From Sphingopyxis sp. (lineage in GTDB: Bacteria; Pseudomonadota; Alphaproteobacteria; Sphingomonadales; Sphingomonadaceae), in contig NVXM01000028.1 in NCBI GenBank assembly GCA_002733865.1, positions 1 through 64,000 of the forward strand: a stretch of DNA of 64,000 bases, read 5' to 3'. Each line of letters begins with the position of its first letter. Position 1 is the first letter of the stretch. The notes beneath the pieces were generated by a model, which saw nothing but the letters and a program-made list of their open reading frames with translations, did no database searches and had not been told where the DNA came from. This document shows positions 1 to 8,189 of the stretch, in pieces. The translations under genes and the position numbers were made by a program.

Positions 1-52
1 TTGCTTTCATCTTCGTTCCTTACAGTCACTGCGATGAAACCAAAACACTCAC

Positions 53-718
53 TTATTTTATGCAGCCAGTCTGTCTATTGAATGCTGACGGGGGACAGCG
101 CCCCTCCATAGTAATGGTGATCATTCCTCGGTCAAACGCCCGATCAAAAGTGGCCGATAATGCAAAGCCGTTGGCAGGATTATGGCGATTCTTTGCATCC
201 AGACTCCAAGGCACTATATGGCTGGCATTTAGTAAGCGAGTATCCGCAATACCGGTTATGCAACAAGTATTATCGAAGTTCGTTAGTACGGCCCTTCTGA
301 AAAAGCCTTGACCCACACGATAAGATGTTAATCTCACATCAGATGACTGAAATTGATTGAAATGAAAGTTAAAACTCGCTGAATCCTCTTGAGTGATTTG
401 CGGCGTTTTTGCGATGCGGGCATTCCAGTCCGTTTCAGATGCGACAACCAAGCCTGTCCAATCTTTCTCAAACTGAGCAAAAATCTCTCTGTCTAGCTTG
501 CTGGCTCCATCCAAGCCTTTTCGCCCGGAATCCGTAATTTTTGGATCCAAACTTGCAAAATTGCAGAGTTTCATAGCGACTGAAGAATGTGTCCGGCCTA
601 TAGCATCAGCCAATTGCTGAATTTCGAGTGTGCCGGAATGTAGTTTGCCGAACGGCAGCTGAAAGTAAAGATATAGTGCTAACCGGGTTTGCTCTTCTGT
701 CCAGCGCTCTCCGGCCAT
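53..718 (-). CDS. HNH endonuclease-family protein, C-terminally short
   Basis: 221 residues. The first ~90 residues resemble the N-terminal domain found in front of bacterial HNH nucleases (WTEEQTRLALYLY, LPFGKLH, AMKLCNFASLDP, ASKLDREIF). The HNH core lies at residues ~150-195: CCITG, then NASHIVPW with the catalytic-type His, then NPANGFAL and FDRAFDRG. Relatives usually run on for some 60-80 residues after FDRAFDRG; here the frame ends about 25 residues later with a sequence unlike the family, so the C-terminus may be frameshifted or replaced. Base composition looks more AT-rich than the core genes. Such proteins occur as stand-alone nucleases in defence or mobile contexts, but no partner is visible here. 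The family call is good; activity is uncertain. Confidence 0.7.
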   Translation of the reverse strand: MAGERWTEEQTRLALYLYFQLPFGKLHSGTLEIQQLADAIGRTHSSVAMKLCNFASLDPKITDSGRKGLDGASKLDREIFAQFEKDWTGLVVASETDWNARIAKTPQITQEDSASFNFHFNQFQSSDVRLTSYRVGQGFFRRAVLTNFDNTCCITGIADTRLLNASHIVPWSLDAKNRHNPANGFALSATFDRAFDRGMITITMEGRCPPSAFNRQTGCIK

Positions 719-994
719 AATCAGCTTATACTCATTCTGTTACAGCCCAGAACCCCGCAATAGAGGGTATTAGAAGAATACTCAAGCTCGACGAAAAGTC
801 CTTGCTACCGGCGCTTAAACACAATGCAGCAATCATCGGTTTCCTCTGGACCAGTTTTGCAGCATGGATCAGCAGCGCACAATTGTGCAAGAACAATCAG
901 TGTATAAGCAGAACAAATTAGCCGTCATTTCCGGTTTCTCTTTCCCGATCTATCCGCATCGGTATAGCCTGCAGTCCGAAGAAAGCCCCACCCC

Positions 995-1171
995 ATGCGC
1001 ACCCGCCTCGCCATCTGCCACAAGAAACAGCGCTTTGCCACCGAGGCGGACGCGATAGCGGCGGCGCAGGCCGCGACCATCGATCTCCGCCCCTATCGCT
1101 GTGATCGCTGCTTTCACTATCATCTGACCAGCCGCACCAAAGGCAAGCGCCGGTTGCCCGCTTCCGGCTAG
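995..1171 (+). CDS. Small Cys-containing protein, 58 aa
   Basis: A 58-codon frame starting ATG CGC ACC CGC and ending TAG. The protein begins MRTRLAICHKKQRF and carries a CDRC knuckle in PYRCDRCFHYHLTS near residue 37, with an upstream Cys-His in ICHK and a basic C-terminus. This looks like a small zinc-ribbon or metal-knuckle protein of the kind often left unnamed in alphaproteobacteria. Composition and codon use are coding-like (GC-rich third positions). No clear Shine-Dalgarno is visible. It stands alone between the HNH gene and the porin gene. Function unknown. Confidence 0.55.
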   Translation: MRTRLAICHKKQRFATEADAIAAAQAATIDLRPYRCDRCFHYHLTSRTKGKRRLPASG

Positions 1172-1262
1172 GGGCCCTCAGGCCGGGTCGCGGACCTATC
1201 CATCCAGGCTTTCACAGCGCCGAAAAGCGCTGGCGAAAACACTTGCGCCCCGCCCCAAAACC

Positions 1263-1291
1263 CTGTCACAAACATGCAATAAATTTGCCAT
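1263..1291 (+). promoter_or_regulatory. Pho-box-like array upstream of the porin gene
   Basis: Three 7-bp units with 4-bp A/T-rich spacers repeat every 11 bp: CTGTCAC (1263-1269), ATGCAAT (1274-1280), TTGCCAT (1285-1291). This is the architecture of PhoB sites (consensus CTGTCAT, spacer, CTGTCAT). It lies ~70 bp before the porin start at 1362, so phosphate-starvation control is inferred. Confidence 0.6.
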
Positions 1292-1361
1292 GAAAGGGCA
1301 ACGATACCGTCATAGATCGCTCATCAATTGAAAATTGATCCTCAACAGACAGGCTGAACTG

Positions 1362-2756
1362 ATGAAATCCTCGATGCTCAAATCCATCGGTCTGCTAGCC
1401 GGCACCGCATCGATTGCGCTCTATCCCGCGTCGGCGATGGCCGCACCGATTTCCGAGGAACAGGCCGCCGCTCTGCTCGACAGGCTCAACCAGCTGGAGC
1501 AGGAAGTCGCCGATCTCAAGGCGCAGCTCGGCACGGTCCAGCAATCGCAGCAGGCTTCGACCAGTACCCTTGCCGCCACCGATGCCAAGATTGCCGCGAC
1601 CGAAGCGAAGCTGGAACAGCAGCAACCGGCCAAGATCGGCTGGAAGGGCGCGCCGGAGATCAAGGGCGACGGCGGCTGGAGCTTCAAACCGCGCGGCCGG
1701 ATATTGGTCGACGCCGGTACGGTCAGCGCTCCGGACAGCATTGTCGATCCCGGCCTGGGCTTCGGCAATGAAGCGCGGCGCATCCGGCTGGGCGCATCGG
1801 GCACGATCCCCGGCGGCTTCGGCTACAAGCTGGAGGCGGATTTTGCCGACAATGACGTCGACCTGACCGATGCCTTTCTCACCTATGAAACCGGCGGACT
1901 GACGATGACACTCGGCCAGCACAATAATTTCCAGGGTCTGGAAGAGCTGTCGAGCAGCAACGACACCAGCTTTATCGAGCGGGCCGCCTTTACCGACGCC
2001 TTCGGTTTCCAGCGCCAGCTCGGCATCTCGGCGCAATATGGCGTATCGGACCTGTTGTTTCAGGCCGGTGTGTTCACCGACAATATCGGTGATCTGACCA
2101 ATGACGAGAATGATAGCATCGGCTTTGACCTGCGCGCCGTGGCGATGCCGAAATTCGGCGATGTCCAGACCCACTTCGGCGCGTCATACCATTACAAGGA
2201 TCTTGGCGATGCGATCACTGCGCGTCGCTATCGCCAGCGCCCGGCGGTGCATTTCACCGATACGCGCTTTATCGACACCGGCAATATTGCCGACGCGGAG
2301 TCCGAGACCAGCTACGGGCTCGAGGCTGCGCTGACCGCCGGGCGGTTCCATGCGGCAGGTGAAACGCACTGGCTCAAGCTCAACCGCACCGGCAATCTCG
2401 CCGAGCCCACCTTCTTCGGCGGCTCGATCGAGGCCGGCCTGTTTCTGACCGACGATACGCGCGGCTACAAGGACGGCGTATTCAAGGGCGTGAAAGTGTC
2501 CAATCCGGTTGGTCAGGGCGGCATGGGCGCATGGCAGGTCAATTTCCGCTACGACCGGCTCGATCTGGTCGACGCCGGCTTTGTCGGCGGCACCCAGGAT
2601 GCCTATCAGGCGTCGCTGATCTGGACGCCGGTCGACTATGTCCGGTTCCTGCTGTCCTATTCCAAGCTCGATTACGGCAATGCCGCGATCCTCGCTGCCG
2701 GCAGCGGAGATTATGATGTCGATGCGGTCGCCGGACGGTTCCAGATCAGCTTCTGA
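1362..2756 (+). CDS. Phosphate-selective porin O/P family protein
   Basis: 464 residues. Signal peptide at 1-27 (MKSSMLKSIGLLAG... ending SAMA|AP), then a short coiled coil at ~30-75 (LLDRLNQLEQEVADLKAQL) typical of trimeric OprO/OprP-type porins, then a barrel domain with alternating aromatic strands and a C-terminal Phe (GRFQISF) suited to BAM recognition. The ATG at 1362 is preferred over an upstream in-frame TTG at 1335 because the signal peptide begins there. The Pho-box-like array upstream and the neighbouring phoU and pstS suggest anion (phosphate or polyphosphate) uptake across the outer membrane under phosphate limitation. It converges with phoU, 29 bp apart. The ligand is inferred, not shown. 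Confidence 0.85.
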   Translation: MKSSMLKSIGLLAGTASIALYPASAMAAPISEEQAAALLDRLNQLEQEVADLKAQLGTVQQSQQASTSTLAATDAKIAATEAKLEQQQPAKIGWKGAPEIKGDGGWSFKPRGRILVDAGTVSAPDSIVDPGLGFGNEARRIRLGASGTIPGGFGYKLEADFADNDVDLTDAFLTYETGGLTMTLGQHNNFQGLEELSSSNDTSFIERAAFTDAFGFQRQLGISAQYGVSDLLFQAGVFTDNIGDLTNDENDSIGFDLRAVAMPKFGDVQTHFGASYHYKDLGDAITARRYRQRPAVHFTDTRFIDTGNIADAESETSYGLEAALTAGRFHAAGETHWLKLNRTGNLAEPTFFGGSIEAGLFLTDDTRGYKDGVFKGVKVSNPVGQGGMGAWQVNFRYDRLDLVDAGFVGGTQDAYQASLIWTPVDYVRFLLSYSKLDYGNAAILAAGSGDYDVDAVAGRFQISF

Positions 2757-2785
2757 TCGGCACCACCGGCCATTAACGCGCCCGT

Positions 2786-3523
2786 CTATTCAATCAGCAG
2801 ATTTTCCTTGTCGGCCCAGCTGGGACCGGCAACGCTGTCGCCCTTGGTGCGTTCCGGCATCTGGCGGCCGGTTTCGGCAAAATAGCTGAGCTCAGCGATG
2901 TTGGTCGCATGGTCGCCGATCCGCTCGAGATTCTTGGCGATGAACAGCAGATGCGCGGATTCGCTGATATGCGCCGGATTCTCCATCATATAGGTGATGA
3001 TCGAGCGAAAGAAGCTGGTGTAGAAATTGTCCAGCGTCTGGTCCCTCGCCCATACCGAAACCGCGAGATCAATATCGCCATCGGCATAGCAGCGGAACGA
3101 GTCCGCAACCAGGTCAGCAGCGATCTTTGCCATTGATGGCAATAACGCGACCGGTTCGATCTGGCGGCTGGATTCCGCTACCAGCGGCACCCGCTTTGCG
3201 ATATTCTTGGCGTAATCCCCGATCCGCTCGGCAATGCTGGAAATCTTGAAGGTCGCGATCAGGTGGCGCAGATCGTCCGCCATCGGCGCCCGCAGCGCGA
3301 TGGTCTGGATTGAAAGCGAGTCAATCCGCCGTTCCAGATCGTCAATTTCCTGATCATTCGCCACAACCGATTTAGCGAGATCGAGATCGTTCTTTTCCAG
3401 CGCCTCTATCGACAGGGTGATGGCGTTGGTGCTCTTGTCACCCATCTCCAGTACCATATCCCGAAGATTGTGAATTTCCGCGTCGAATGCCGACACCGTA
3501 TGCTGGAGGTTAGTGAGATTCAT
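2786..3523 (-). CDS. phoU: Phosphate signalling protein PhoU
   Basis: 245 residues, the usual PhoU length. Two PhoU three-helix repeats each carry a metal-cluster motif: ERIGDYAKNIAKR at ~99-111 and ERIGDHATNIAE at ~200-211. The start ATG at 3523 follows AAGGAAATCTG. PhoU couples the Pst transporter to the PhoR/PhoB two-component system and damps Pho signalling in phosphate-rich cells. Here it stands alone on the minus strand, 195 bp downstream of pstS, with its own Pho-box-like array instead of at the end of a pstSCAB-phoU operon. Confidence 0.95.
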   Translation of the reverse strand: MNLTNLQHTVSAFDAEIHNLRDMVLEMGDKSTNAITLSIEALEKNDLDLAKSVVANDQEIDDLERRIDSLSIQTIALRAPMADDLRHLIATFKISSIAERIGDYAKNIAKRVPLVAESSRQIEPVALLPSMAKIAADLVADSFRCYADGDIDLAVSVWARDQTLDNFYTSFFRSIITYMMENPAHISESAHLLFIAKNLERIGDHATNIAELSYFAETGRQMPERTKGDSVAGPSWADKENLLIE

Positions 3524-3546
3524 CAGATTTCCTTGTTACGCTTTCT

Positions 3547-3590
3547 ATATTGTAACAAAAATGTCATATAAAAGGCAAATCTTTTGCAAA
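3547..3590. promoter_or_regulatory. Pho-box-like array upstream of phoU
   Basis: An AT-rich tract with 11-bp periodicity. On the plus strand TTGTAAC (3550-3556), ATGTCAT (3561-3567) and AAGGCAA (3572-3578) are spaced 11 bp apart; on the minus strand TTTGCAA, TTTGCCT, TATGACA and TGTTACA can also be read at 11-bp steps. It sits 24-67 bp upstream of the phoU start. The orientation is ambiguous but the periodic PhoB-type layout is clear. Confidence 0.55.
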
Positions 3591-3617
3591 ACCTGCCTTA
3601 AACCTGTGTTTTGGCGC

Positions 3618-3650
3618 AAAAAGAAAGGGGCCGTTGTTGCCAACAGCCCC
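3618..3650 (-). terminator. Terminator after pstS
   Basis: GGGGC with GTTG pairs with CAAC and GCCCC across 3627-3650, with small bulges. In the minus direction the stem is followed by TTTCTTTTTG. It lies ~70 bp past the pstS stop and separates pstS from phoU. Confidence 0.6.
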
Positions 3651-3718
3651 TGATATGCACAACCGGTGATACTCGATCATCCAGCGCTATTTTCGTGGAT
3701 CAAGCCCAGACCGGTCTG

Positions 3719-4765
3719 CTATTCCAGAACGTCCTTGGTCAGCGGAGGCAGGTTTTTCGCCGCTTCCAGCATCGACGCGTGAGTCGCCTCTGGCGAAGCG
3801 ATCAGGCCCGCCTTGACCAGATAGCCATCACCGGTACCGGCTTTGACAAATTCCGTCACATATTCCTGAATGCCAGGGATGACGCCGACATGCTGTTTCT
3901 TGACATAGATGTACAGCGGACGGGCACCGGGATATTCGCCGGATGCGATCGCGTCATAGGTTGGCTCTACTCCGGAGATCGAGATGCCGCGCACTGTGTC
4001 GAGATTTTCTTCGAGGAAGCTGTAGCCAAAGATACCGACCGCGTTGGGATTGGCTTTCAGCTTCTGAACGATCAGATTGTCGTTCTCGCCAGCATCCAGA
4101 TATGGACCATCGGTGCGGATTTCATGGCAGATCGCTTCATATTGGTCCTTGTTGCTGTCCTTTAGCGCCTTGGTCGCAGAATCGGTCTTGCAACCGACTT
4201 CCATGATCAGTTCGGTCAGCGCGTCGCGCGTGCCGGATGTTGATGGCGGGCCGTAGACGCTGATCGGAATCGATGGCAGCGAGGGATCGATATCCGACCA
4301 TTTCTCGCTGGTATTTTCCTTGCCGTACGGCTTGGCAGCAATCGCCTCGTAAATCTGCTTCGGAGTCAGAGCAAAGCCCGGACCTTCCTTCGATTGCGCC
4401 ACTGCAATGCCGTCAATGCCGACGGTGATCTCGACGATATCGGTGACACCGTTGGTCTGGCACAGGTCAAATTCCGATGCCTTCATCCGGCGCGATGCAT
4501 TCTCGATGTCGGGCGTGTCAGCGCCAACGCCGGAACAGAACAGGCTCATGCCAGCGCCCGTCCCGGTCGATTCCAGTACCGGTGCCTTGTAGGTGCCGGA
4601 ATTGACGAAATTTTCCGATACGGCTTTCGCGAAGGGAAAGACAGTCGAGGATCCGACAATGCGGATCTGGTCGCGGCTGCCACCGCCGCCGCTGCCGCCA
4701 GCCTGGTTGTCACAGCCCGCCAGTGCCAGTGCGGCCATGGCGATTATTGCAAATTTGGTTTTCAT
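3719..4765 (-). CDS. pstS: Phosphate ABC transporter substrate-binding lipoprotein PstS
   Basis: 348 residues. A lipoprotein signal (MKTKFAIIAMAALALAGC, Cys 18) is followed by a Gly/Ser linker and a periplasmic phosphate-binding fold. The phosphate-contacting loops GSSTV (~38-42) and STSGTRD in the middle of the chain are both present. The ATG at 4765 is preferred over one 6 codons upstream because AAGGAACTACGG precedes it and it starts the signal peptide. PstS delivers phosphate to PstCA in the inner membrane, but pstC, pstA and pstB are not in this window. A Pho-box-like array precedes the gene and a terminator follows it. Confidence 0.93.
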   Translation of the reverse strand: MKTKFAIIAMAALALAGCDNQAGGSGGGGSRDQIRIVGSSTVFPFAKAVSENFVNSGTYKAPVLESTGTGAGMSLFCSGVGADTPDIENASRRMKASEFDLCQTNGVTDIVEITVGIDGIAVAQSKEGPGFALTPKQIYEAIAAKPYGKENTSEKWSDIDPSLPSIPISVYGPPSTSGTRDALTELIMEVGCKTDSATKALKDSNKDQYEAICHEIRTDGPYLDAGENDNLIVQKLKANPNAVGIFGYSFLEENLDTVRGISISGVEPTYDAIASGEYPGARPLYIYVKKQHVGVIPGIQEYVTEFVKAGTGDGYLVKAGLIASPEATHASMLEAAKNLPPLTKDVLE

Positions 4766-4844
4766 CCGTAGTTCCTTGTTCAAGGTTCATTTCGCCCGGT
4801 ACATTCCTGAGCGGCCTTCTGAACATGCCATCTACCGATGCTCA

Positions 4845-4884
4845 ATGACTACTGGATTACATATATATTTCACTATTATTGCAG
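4845..4884 (-). promoter_or_regulatory. Pho-box-like array upstream of pstS
   Basis: Read on the minus strand, four 7-bp units follow each other every 11 bp: CTGCAAT (4884-4878), GTGAAAT (4873-4867), ATGTAAT (4862-4856), TAGTCAT (4851-4845). Each keeps the N-T/A-G-N-N-A-T frame of the PhoB half-site. It ends ~80 bp before the pstS start, consistent with PhoB activation. Confidence 0.6.
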
Positions 4885-4906
4885 CAGCCGCGACGGGCGA
4901 TGGCGC

Positions 4907-5530
4907 TTAGTGCGGAACCCTGTGCATGGCTTCGAGCGGCGGGCTGTCCGGGGTCGCGTGGAATAATTTCAAGCGCCTGAACCCGAGCCCGTTGTAGAAG
5001 CGCTGGTTCGCCGGATTGCTGTTCTCGAGATAGGCCATGGTGCCGGTGGCGTTGCAGGCATCCAGAACCGGCTTGATCAGACGACGGCCCAGCCCCCTGC
5101 CCCGTCCGGCGCTGGCGACGCCAACCGTAAACAGATAGGCGTGACGGGCCTGCGGATGGTGTTCGGCCATTGCGTCGCCCGCGGCCTTGCCGCGCATCAG
5201 CGCTCCAGCCCCGCCGCTGGCAAATAGCCCCCAATAAGTTCTCAACATTCCGGGCAGATTCGCATCCGGACTGTCGCCCGGCAACAACCACATGGCTGCT
5301 GCAAGATCTTCACCGCCTTCTGTCAATATCTGACAAAAGCCGTTTGGCACGTAGATATAGCGCGCAAGATTGGCAAAGGTTCGCTGCATCGGCTCAAACC
5401 CGCCGAACAACCAGCGGTTAAACGGATCATCGCGGAACGCATCTGCGGTAATATTGGCGAGCGCGACGACGCTCTCGGACCCAACGGTGCGGATGCCCTC
5501 TGCGGGCTTGATGTCCGACGCTTTCAGCAT
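4907..5530 (-). CDS. GNAT family N-acetyltransferase
   Basis: 207 residues with a GNAT fold. The acetyl-CoA loop is in the C-terminal half: LFTVGVASAGRGRGLGRRLI (strand beta4 plus the R/Q-x-x-G-x-G/A segment) followed by ATGTMAYLENSNPANQRFYNGLGF, the usual strand beta5/helix and N-x-x-x-x-x-Y-x-x-x-GF region. The acceptor substrate cannot be told. It is transcribed in the same direction as mrcA (21 bp upstream) and pstS, but the Pho-box-like array lies after it. No strong Shine-Dalgarno is seen at the ATG. Confidence 0.85.
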   Translation of the reverse strand: MLKASDIKPAEGIRTVGSESVVALANITADAFRDDPFNRWLFGGFEPMQRTFANLARYIYVPNGFCQILTEGGEDLAAAMWLLPGDSPDANLPGMLRTYWGLFASGGAGALMRGKAAGDAMAEHHPQARHAYLFTVGVASAGRGRGLGRRLIKPVLDACNATGTMAYLENSNPANQRFYNGLGFRRLKLFHATPDSPPLEAMHRVPH

Positions 5531-5551
5531 CGGCGTCCAATCCCAGACCCG

Positions 5552-8080
5552 CTAATAGATACCGCCTTCATTCTGAAGAAATTCATCGTCATTTTGCGCT
5601 GGGCCGCGATTGCGACTGGCTTCCAAAGCCCGGGCCCGGGCCGCAGCCCGTTCCGCAATCAGTTGCGCCTTGCGGGCTTCCAGCCGCGCCAGCAGCTCAT
5701 CCTTGCGGATCGACCGGCGAGGCTCGGTTTCGGGCTTGAACACATCCCAGATGACAGCGGCTCTCGGTTCGTCGGTTGGCCAGCCGCCGTACACACGCTT
5801 GCCGGTCCGGCGGTCGACACGCACCATCCGGACCCCCTTTGGCGCGACAAACGGCGTTTTTGGCATGCCAGCCATCGCCTTTTCGGCAAAGCGCCGGAAC
5901 ACCGGCGCCGCGAGCGTCCCGCCTTGCGCATAGCCGCCCATATTGCGCGGTTGATCGAAGCCGAGGTAAACGCCCGCAACCATATCCGGCGATCCACCGA
6001 CGAACCAGACATTGGTCGGGCCGCTGGTGGTTCCGGTCTTGCCGAACAGGGGCCGGTCGAGACTGCGCAAATTCTGCGCGGTGCCGCGGGTGATCACGCC
6101 CTGCAGGATGTCGATCATCTGGTAAGCGGTCATTGGATCCATCAACTGCTTGCCTGCTGGCCGCGGACGCGGCATCGGCTCTCCATCCCAGTCGTCCATG
6201 TTGCAATTTTCACAGGTCCGCCGGTCAGAGCGGTAAATCACCTTGCCGTGGCGGTCCTGGACAAAGTCGATGACCGTCGGCTGCAATTCGCGCCCGTGGT
6301 TGGCGAGCATCGAATAGGCGTTGGTCAGCTTCATCACCGTGGTATCGCCTGCCCCCAGCGCAAAAGCGAGATAGGGCTTATAGTCGCCGATGCCCATCGT
6401 CTTGATCGTCTTCACGACATTTTCCATGCCGGCATCATTGGCCGCCCGGATCGTCATCAGATTGCGTGACTGCTCGACGCCCCATCGCAGCGTTTGCTGG
6501 CCAGCGCCGCGTGAATTGCCGAAATTCCGGAAGCATTTCCGTCCGAGCGAAGCCGACTGATACACGCAGAATGGCGCATCATCTATCAGTGTCGCCGGTG
6601 TCATCCCGTTTTCCAGAGCGGTCGCATAAACAAACGGCTTGATCGTAGAGCCGGGCTGACGCTCCGCCTGCGTCGCGCGGTTGAACGAACTCATCCGGTC
6701 GTCAAACCCGCCCTGCATGGCCCAGATCCGGCCATTGCGCGGATTTTGCACGACCATTCCGCCAGAGACTTCCGGCACATTTTCCAGCCGGTAGCGGCTG
6801 CCGCCCAGCGGACTGACGGCAATGATATCGCCCGCCTTCAGCGCGCTCGGCACAGAATTGATCTGGCCGGTGGTCCCGTCCGAAAACCCGATCTCGGCTC
6901 CACCGCTGCCGGTGTCGATGGCGACGGCAATCTGCCAGTTGTCATAATCTGTCCCGATGAACGTCGACGACAGGCGCTGAGCCCATTGATCGTCGATCTC
7001 GATCTTGGCGATCGGCCCGCTCCACCCCTTGCCGCTGCTGTAGCGCAGCAAGCCGCTGCGCAGCGCATCTTTGGTATATTCCTGCAATTCGGGGTTCAGC
7101 GACGTGCGCACCCAAAGTCCGCCGGAATAGACGCTATAGGGTCCGGCCTTTTCATTCTCGCCAAATTGCTCAATCAACTGCCGCCGCACTTCTTCAATGA
7201 AATAGCCGCCGACGCGCTCGAAACGCGGTCCTGCACGTGAAACCGTTCCCAGCGGCTGTGCGCTTGCGGTGTGATATTGCGCAGGCGTAATCCAGCCATT
7301 GTCGCGCATCTCACCCAGCACCCAGTTGCGGCGTTTTATCGCCCGCTCTTCGTGCACTTCCGGACGATAGTTGGACGGTCCCTTCGGCAGAATCGCGAGA
7401 TAGGCAATTTCGTGCAGAGCGAGCTCGTCAACATCCTTGCCAAAATAGGCCTGCGCGGCAGCCTGAACGCCGTAAGCGTTGCGACCGAGAAAAATCTGGT
7501 TGAGATAGAGCTCGAGAATTTCCTCTTTGGTCAGCACGTCCTCGATCCGGTAGGCCAGGATCGCTTCGCGCACCTTGCGACGATAGGATACTTCGCTGCT
7601 CAGCAGCAGATTTTTCGCGACCTGCTGCGTGATCGTAGAAGCGCCAACTGGTCGGCCGCTGTTCGAGATATTGGTCAGGATGGCCGTCGCGATACCTGGA
7701 TAGTCCAGTCCGCCATGTTCGAAAAAGGTGCGATCTTCGGCCGCCAGATAGGCCCGGACCAACAGCGCCGGATATTCGGAAAATTCCAGCTGCACGCGCC
7801 GCTCGCGGGCGTAGCTGTGAACTGGCTCACCATCATAGGCGCGAACGACGGTCGGCAGTGGTGGCTCATAGGTCTGCAGCGCGGTTGCATCCGGCAAATC
7901 GCGGGCAAAGATCAACCAGATCAGGAACCATCCCAGAATACAAAGCCCAAGGAAAGCGACCAGCAGGCGAAACCATTTTTTGTGCCAGAGTTTTTCCAGT
8001 CGCTCGAAAAAGCTGCCCGTGCTTCTCTCCAGCTTGTAGGCAAGACTTTCTCCAGCCGTATCAGACGCATCATTTACCAT
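5552..8080 (-). CDS. mrcA: Penicillin-binding protein 1A (class A bifunctional PBP)
   Basis: 842 residues. Cytoplasmic tail, a single membrane anchor at ~34-60, then a GT51 glycosyltransferase domain (catalytic Glu in AAEDRTFFEHGG at ~110, plus STITQQVAKNLLL and the RKVREAILAYRIE region). After a linker with an OB-like insert comes the transpeptidase domain: S-x-x-K in QPGSTIKPF (~476), SRN in EQSRNLMT (~537), KTG in FGKTGTTSG (~680). A basic, Ala/Arg-rich tail ends the protein. It polymerises and cross-links peptidoglycan in the periplasm. It follows the amidase gene at 8190 on the same strand, an arrangement common in alphaproteobacteria. Confidence 0.95.
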   Translation of the reverse strand: MVNDASDTAGESLAYKLERSTGSFFERLEKLWHKKWFRLLVAFLGLCILGWFLIWLIFARDLPDATALQTYEPPLPTVVRAYDGEPVHSYARERRVQLEFSEYPALLVRAYLAAEDRTFFEHGGLDYPGIATAILTNISNSGRPVGASTITQQVAKNLLLSSEVSYRRKVREAILAYRIEDVLTKEEILELYLNQIFLGRNAYGVQAAAQAYFGKDVDELALHEIAYLAILPKGPSNYRPEVHEERAIKRRNWVLGEMRDNGWITPAQYHTASAQPLGTVSRAGPRFERVGGYFIEEVRRQLIEQFGENEKAGPYSVYSGGLWVRTSLNPELQEYTKDALRSGLLRYSSGKGWSGPIAKIEIDDQWAQRLSSTFIGTDYDNWQIAVAIDTGSGGAEIGFSDGTTGQINSVPSALKAGDIIAVSPLGGSRYRLENVPEVSGGMVVQNPRNGRIWAMQGGFDDRMSSFNRATQAERQPGSTIKPFVYATALENGMTPATLIDDAPFCVYQSASLGRKCFRNFGNSRGAGQQTLRWGVEQSRNLMTIRAANDAGMENVVKTIKTMGIGDYKPYLAFALGAGDTTVMKLTNAYSMLANHGRELQPTVIDFVQDRHGKVIYRSDRRTCENCNMDDWDGEPMPRPRPAGKQLMDPMTAYQMIDILQGVITRGTAQNLRSLDRPLFGKTGTTSGPTNVWFVGGSPDMVAGVYLGFDQPRNMGGYAQGGTLAAPVFRRFAEKAMAGMPKTPFVAPKGVRMVRVDRRTGKRVYGGWPTDEPRAAVIWDVFKPETEPRRSIRKDELLARLEARKAQLIAERAAARARALEASRNRGPAQNDDEFLQNEGGIY

Positions 8081-8189
8081 AGGTTGGGCTATCTAAACCG
8101 CCTCGCATCCATTTTCCAGCGATTATCGATGAAAAACGAGCGCCGCCCCGAGCCGGGACAGCGCGTTCATCACGGGCCCAGATTTTCCC

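Noticed and set aside
1..10. Possible start of a minus-strand gene (AAGGAACG-AAG-ATG AAA GCA) at the left edge
   Set aside because: Only three codons lie in the window, so it cannot be judged.
1395..2174. Long minus-strand open frame inside the porin gene
   Set aside because: Antisense to a well-supported porin with signal peptide; no family motif; a by-product of GC-rich codon use.
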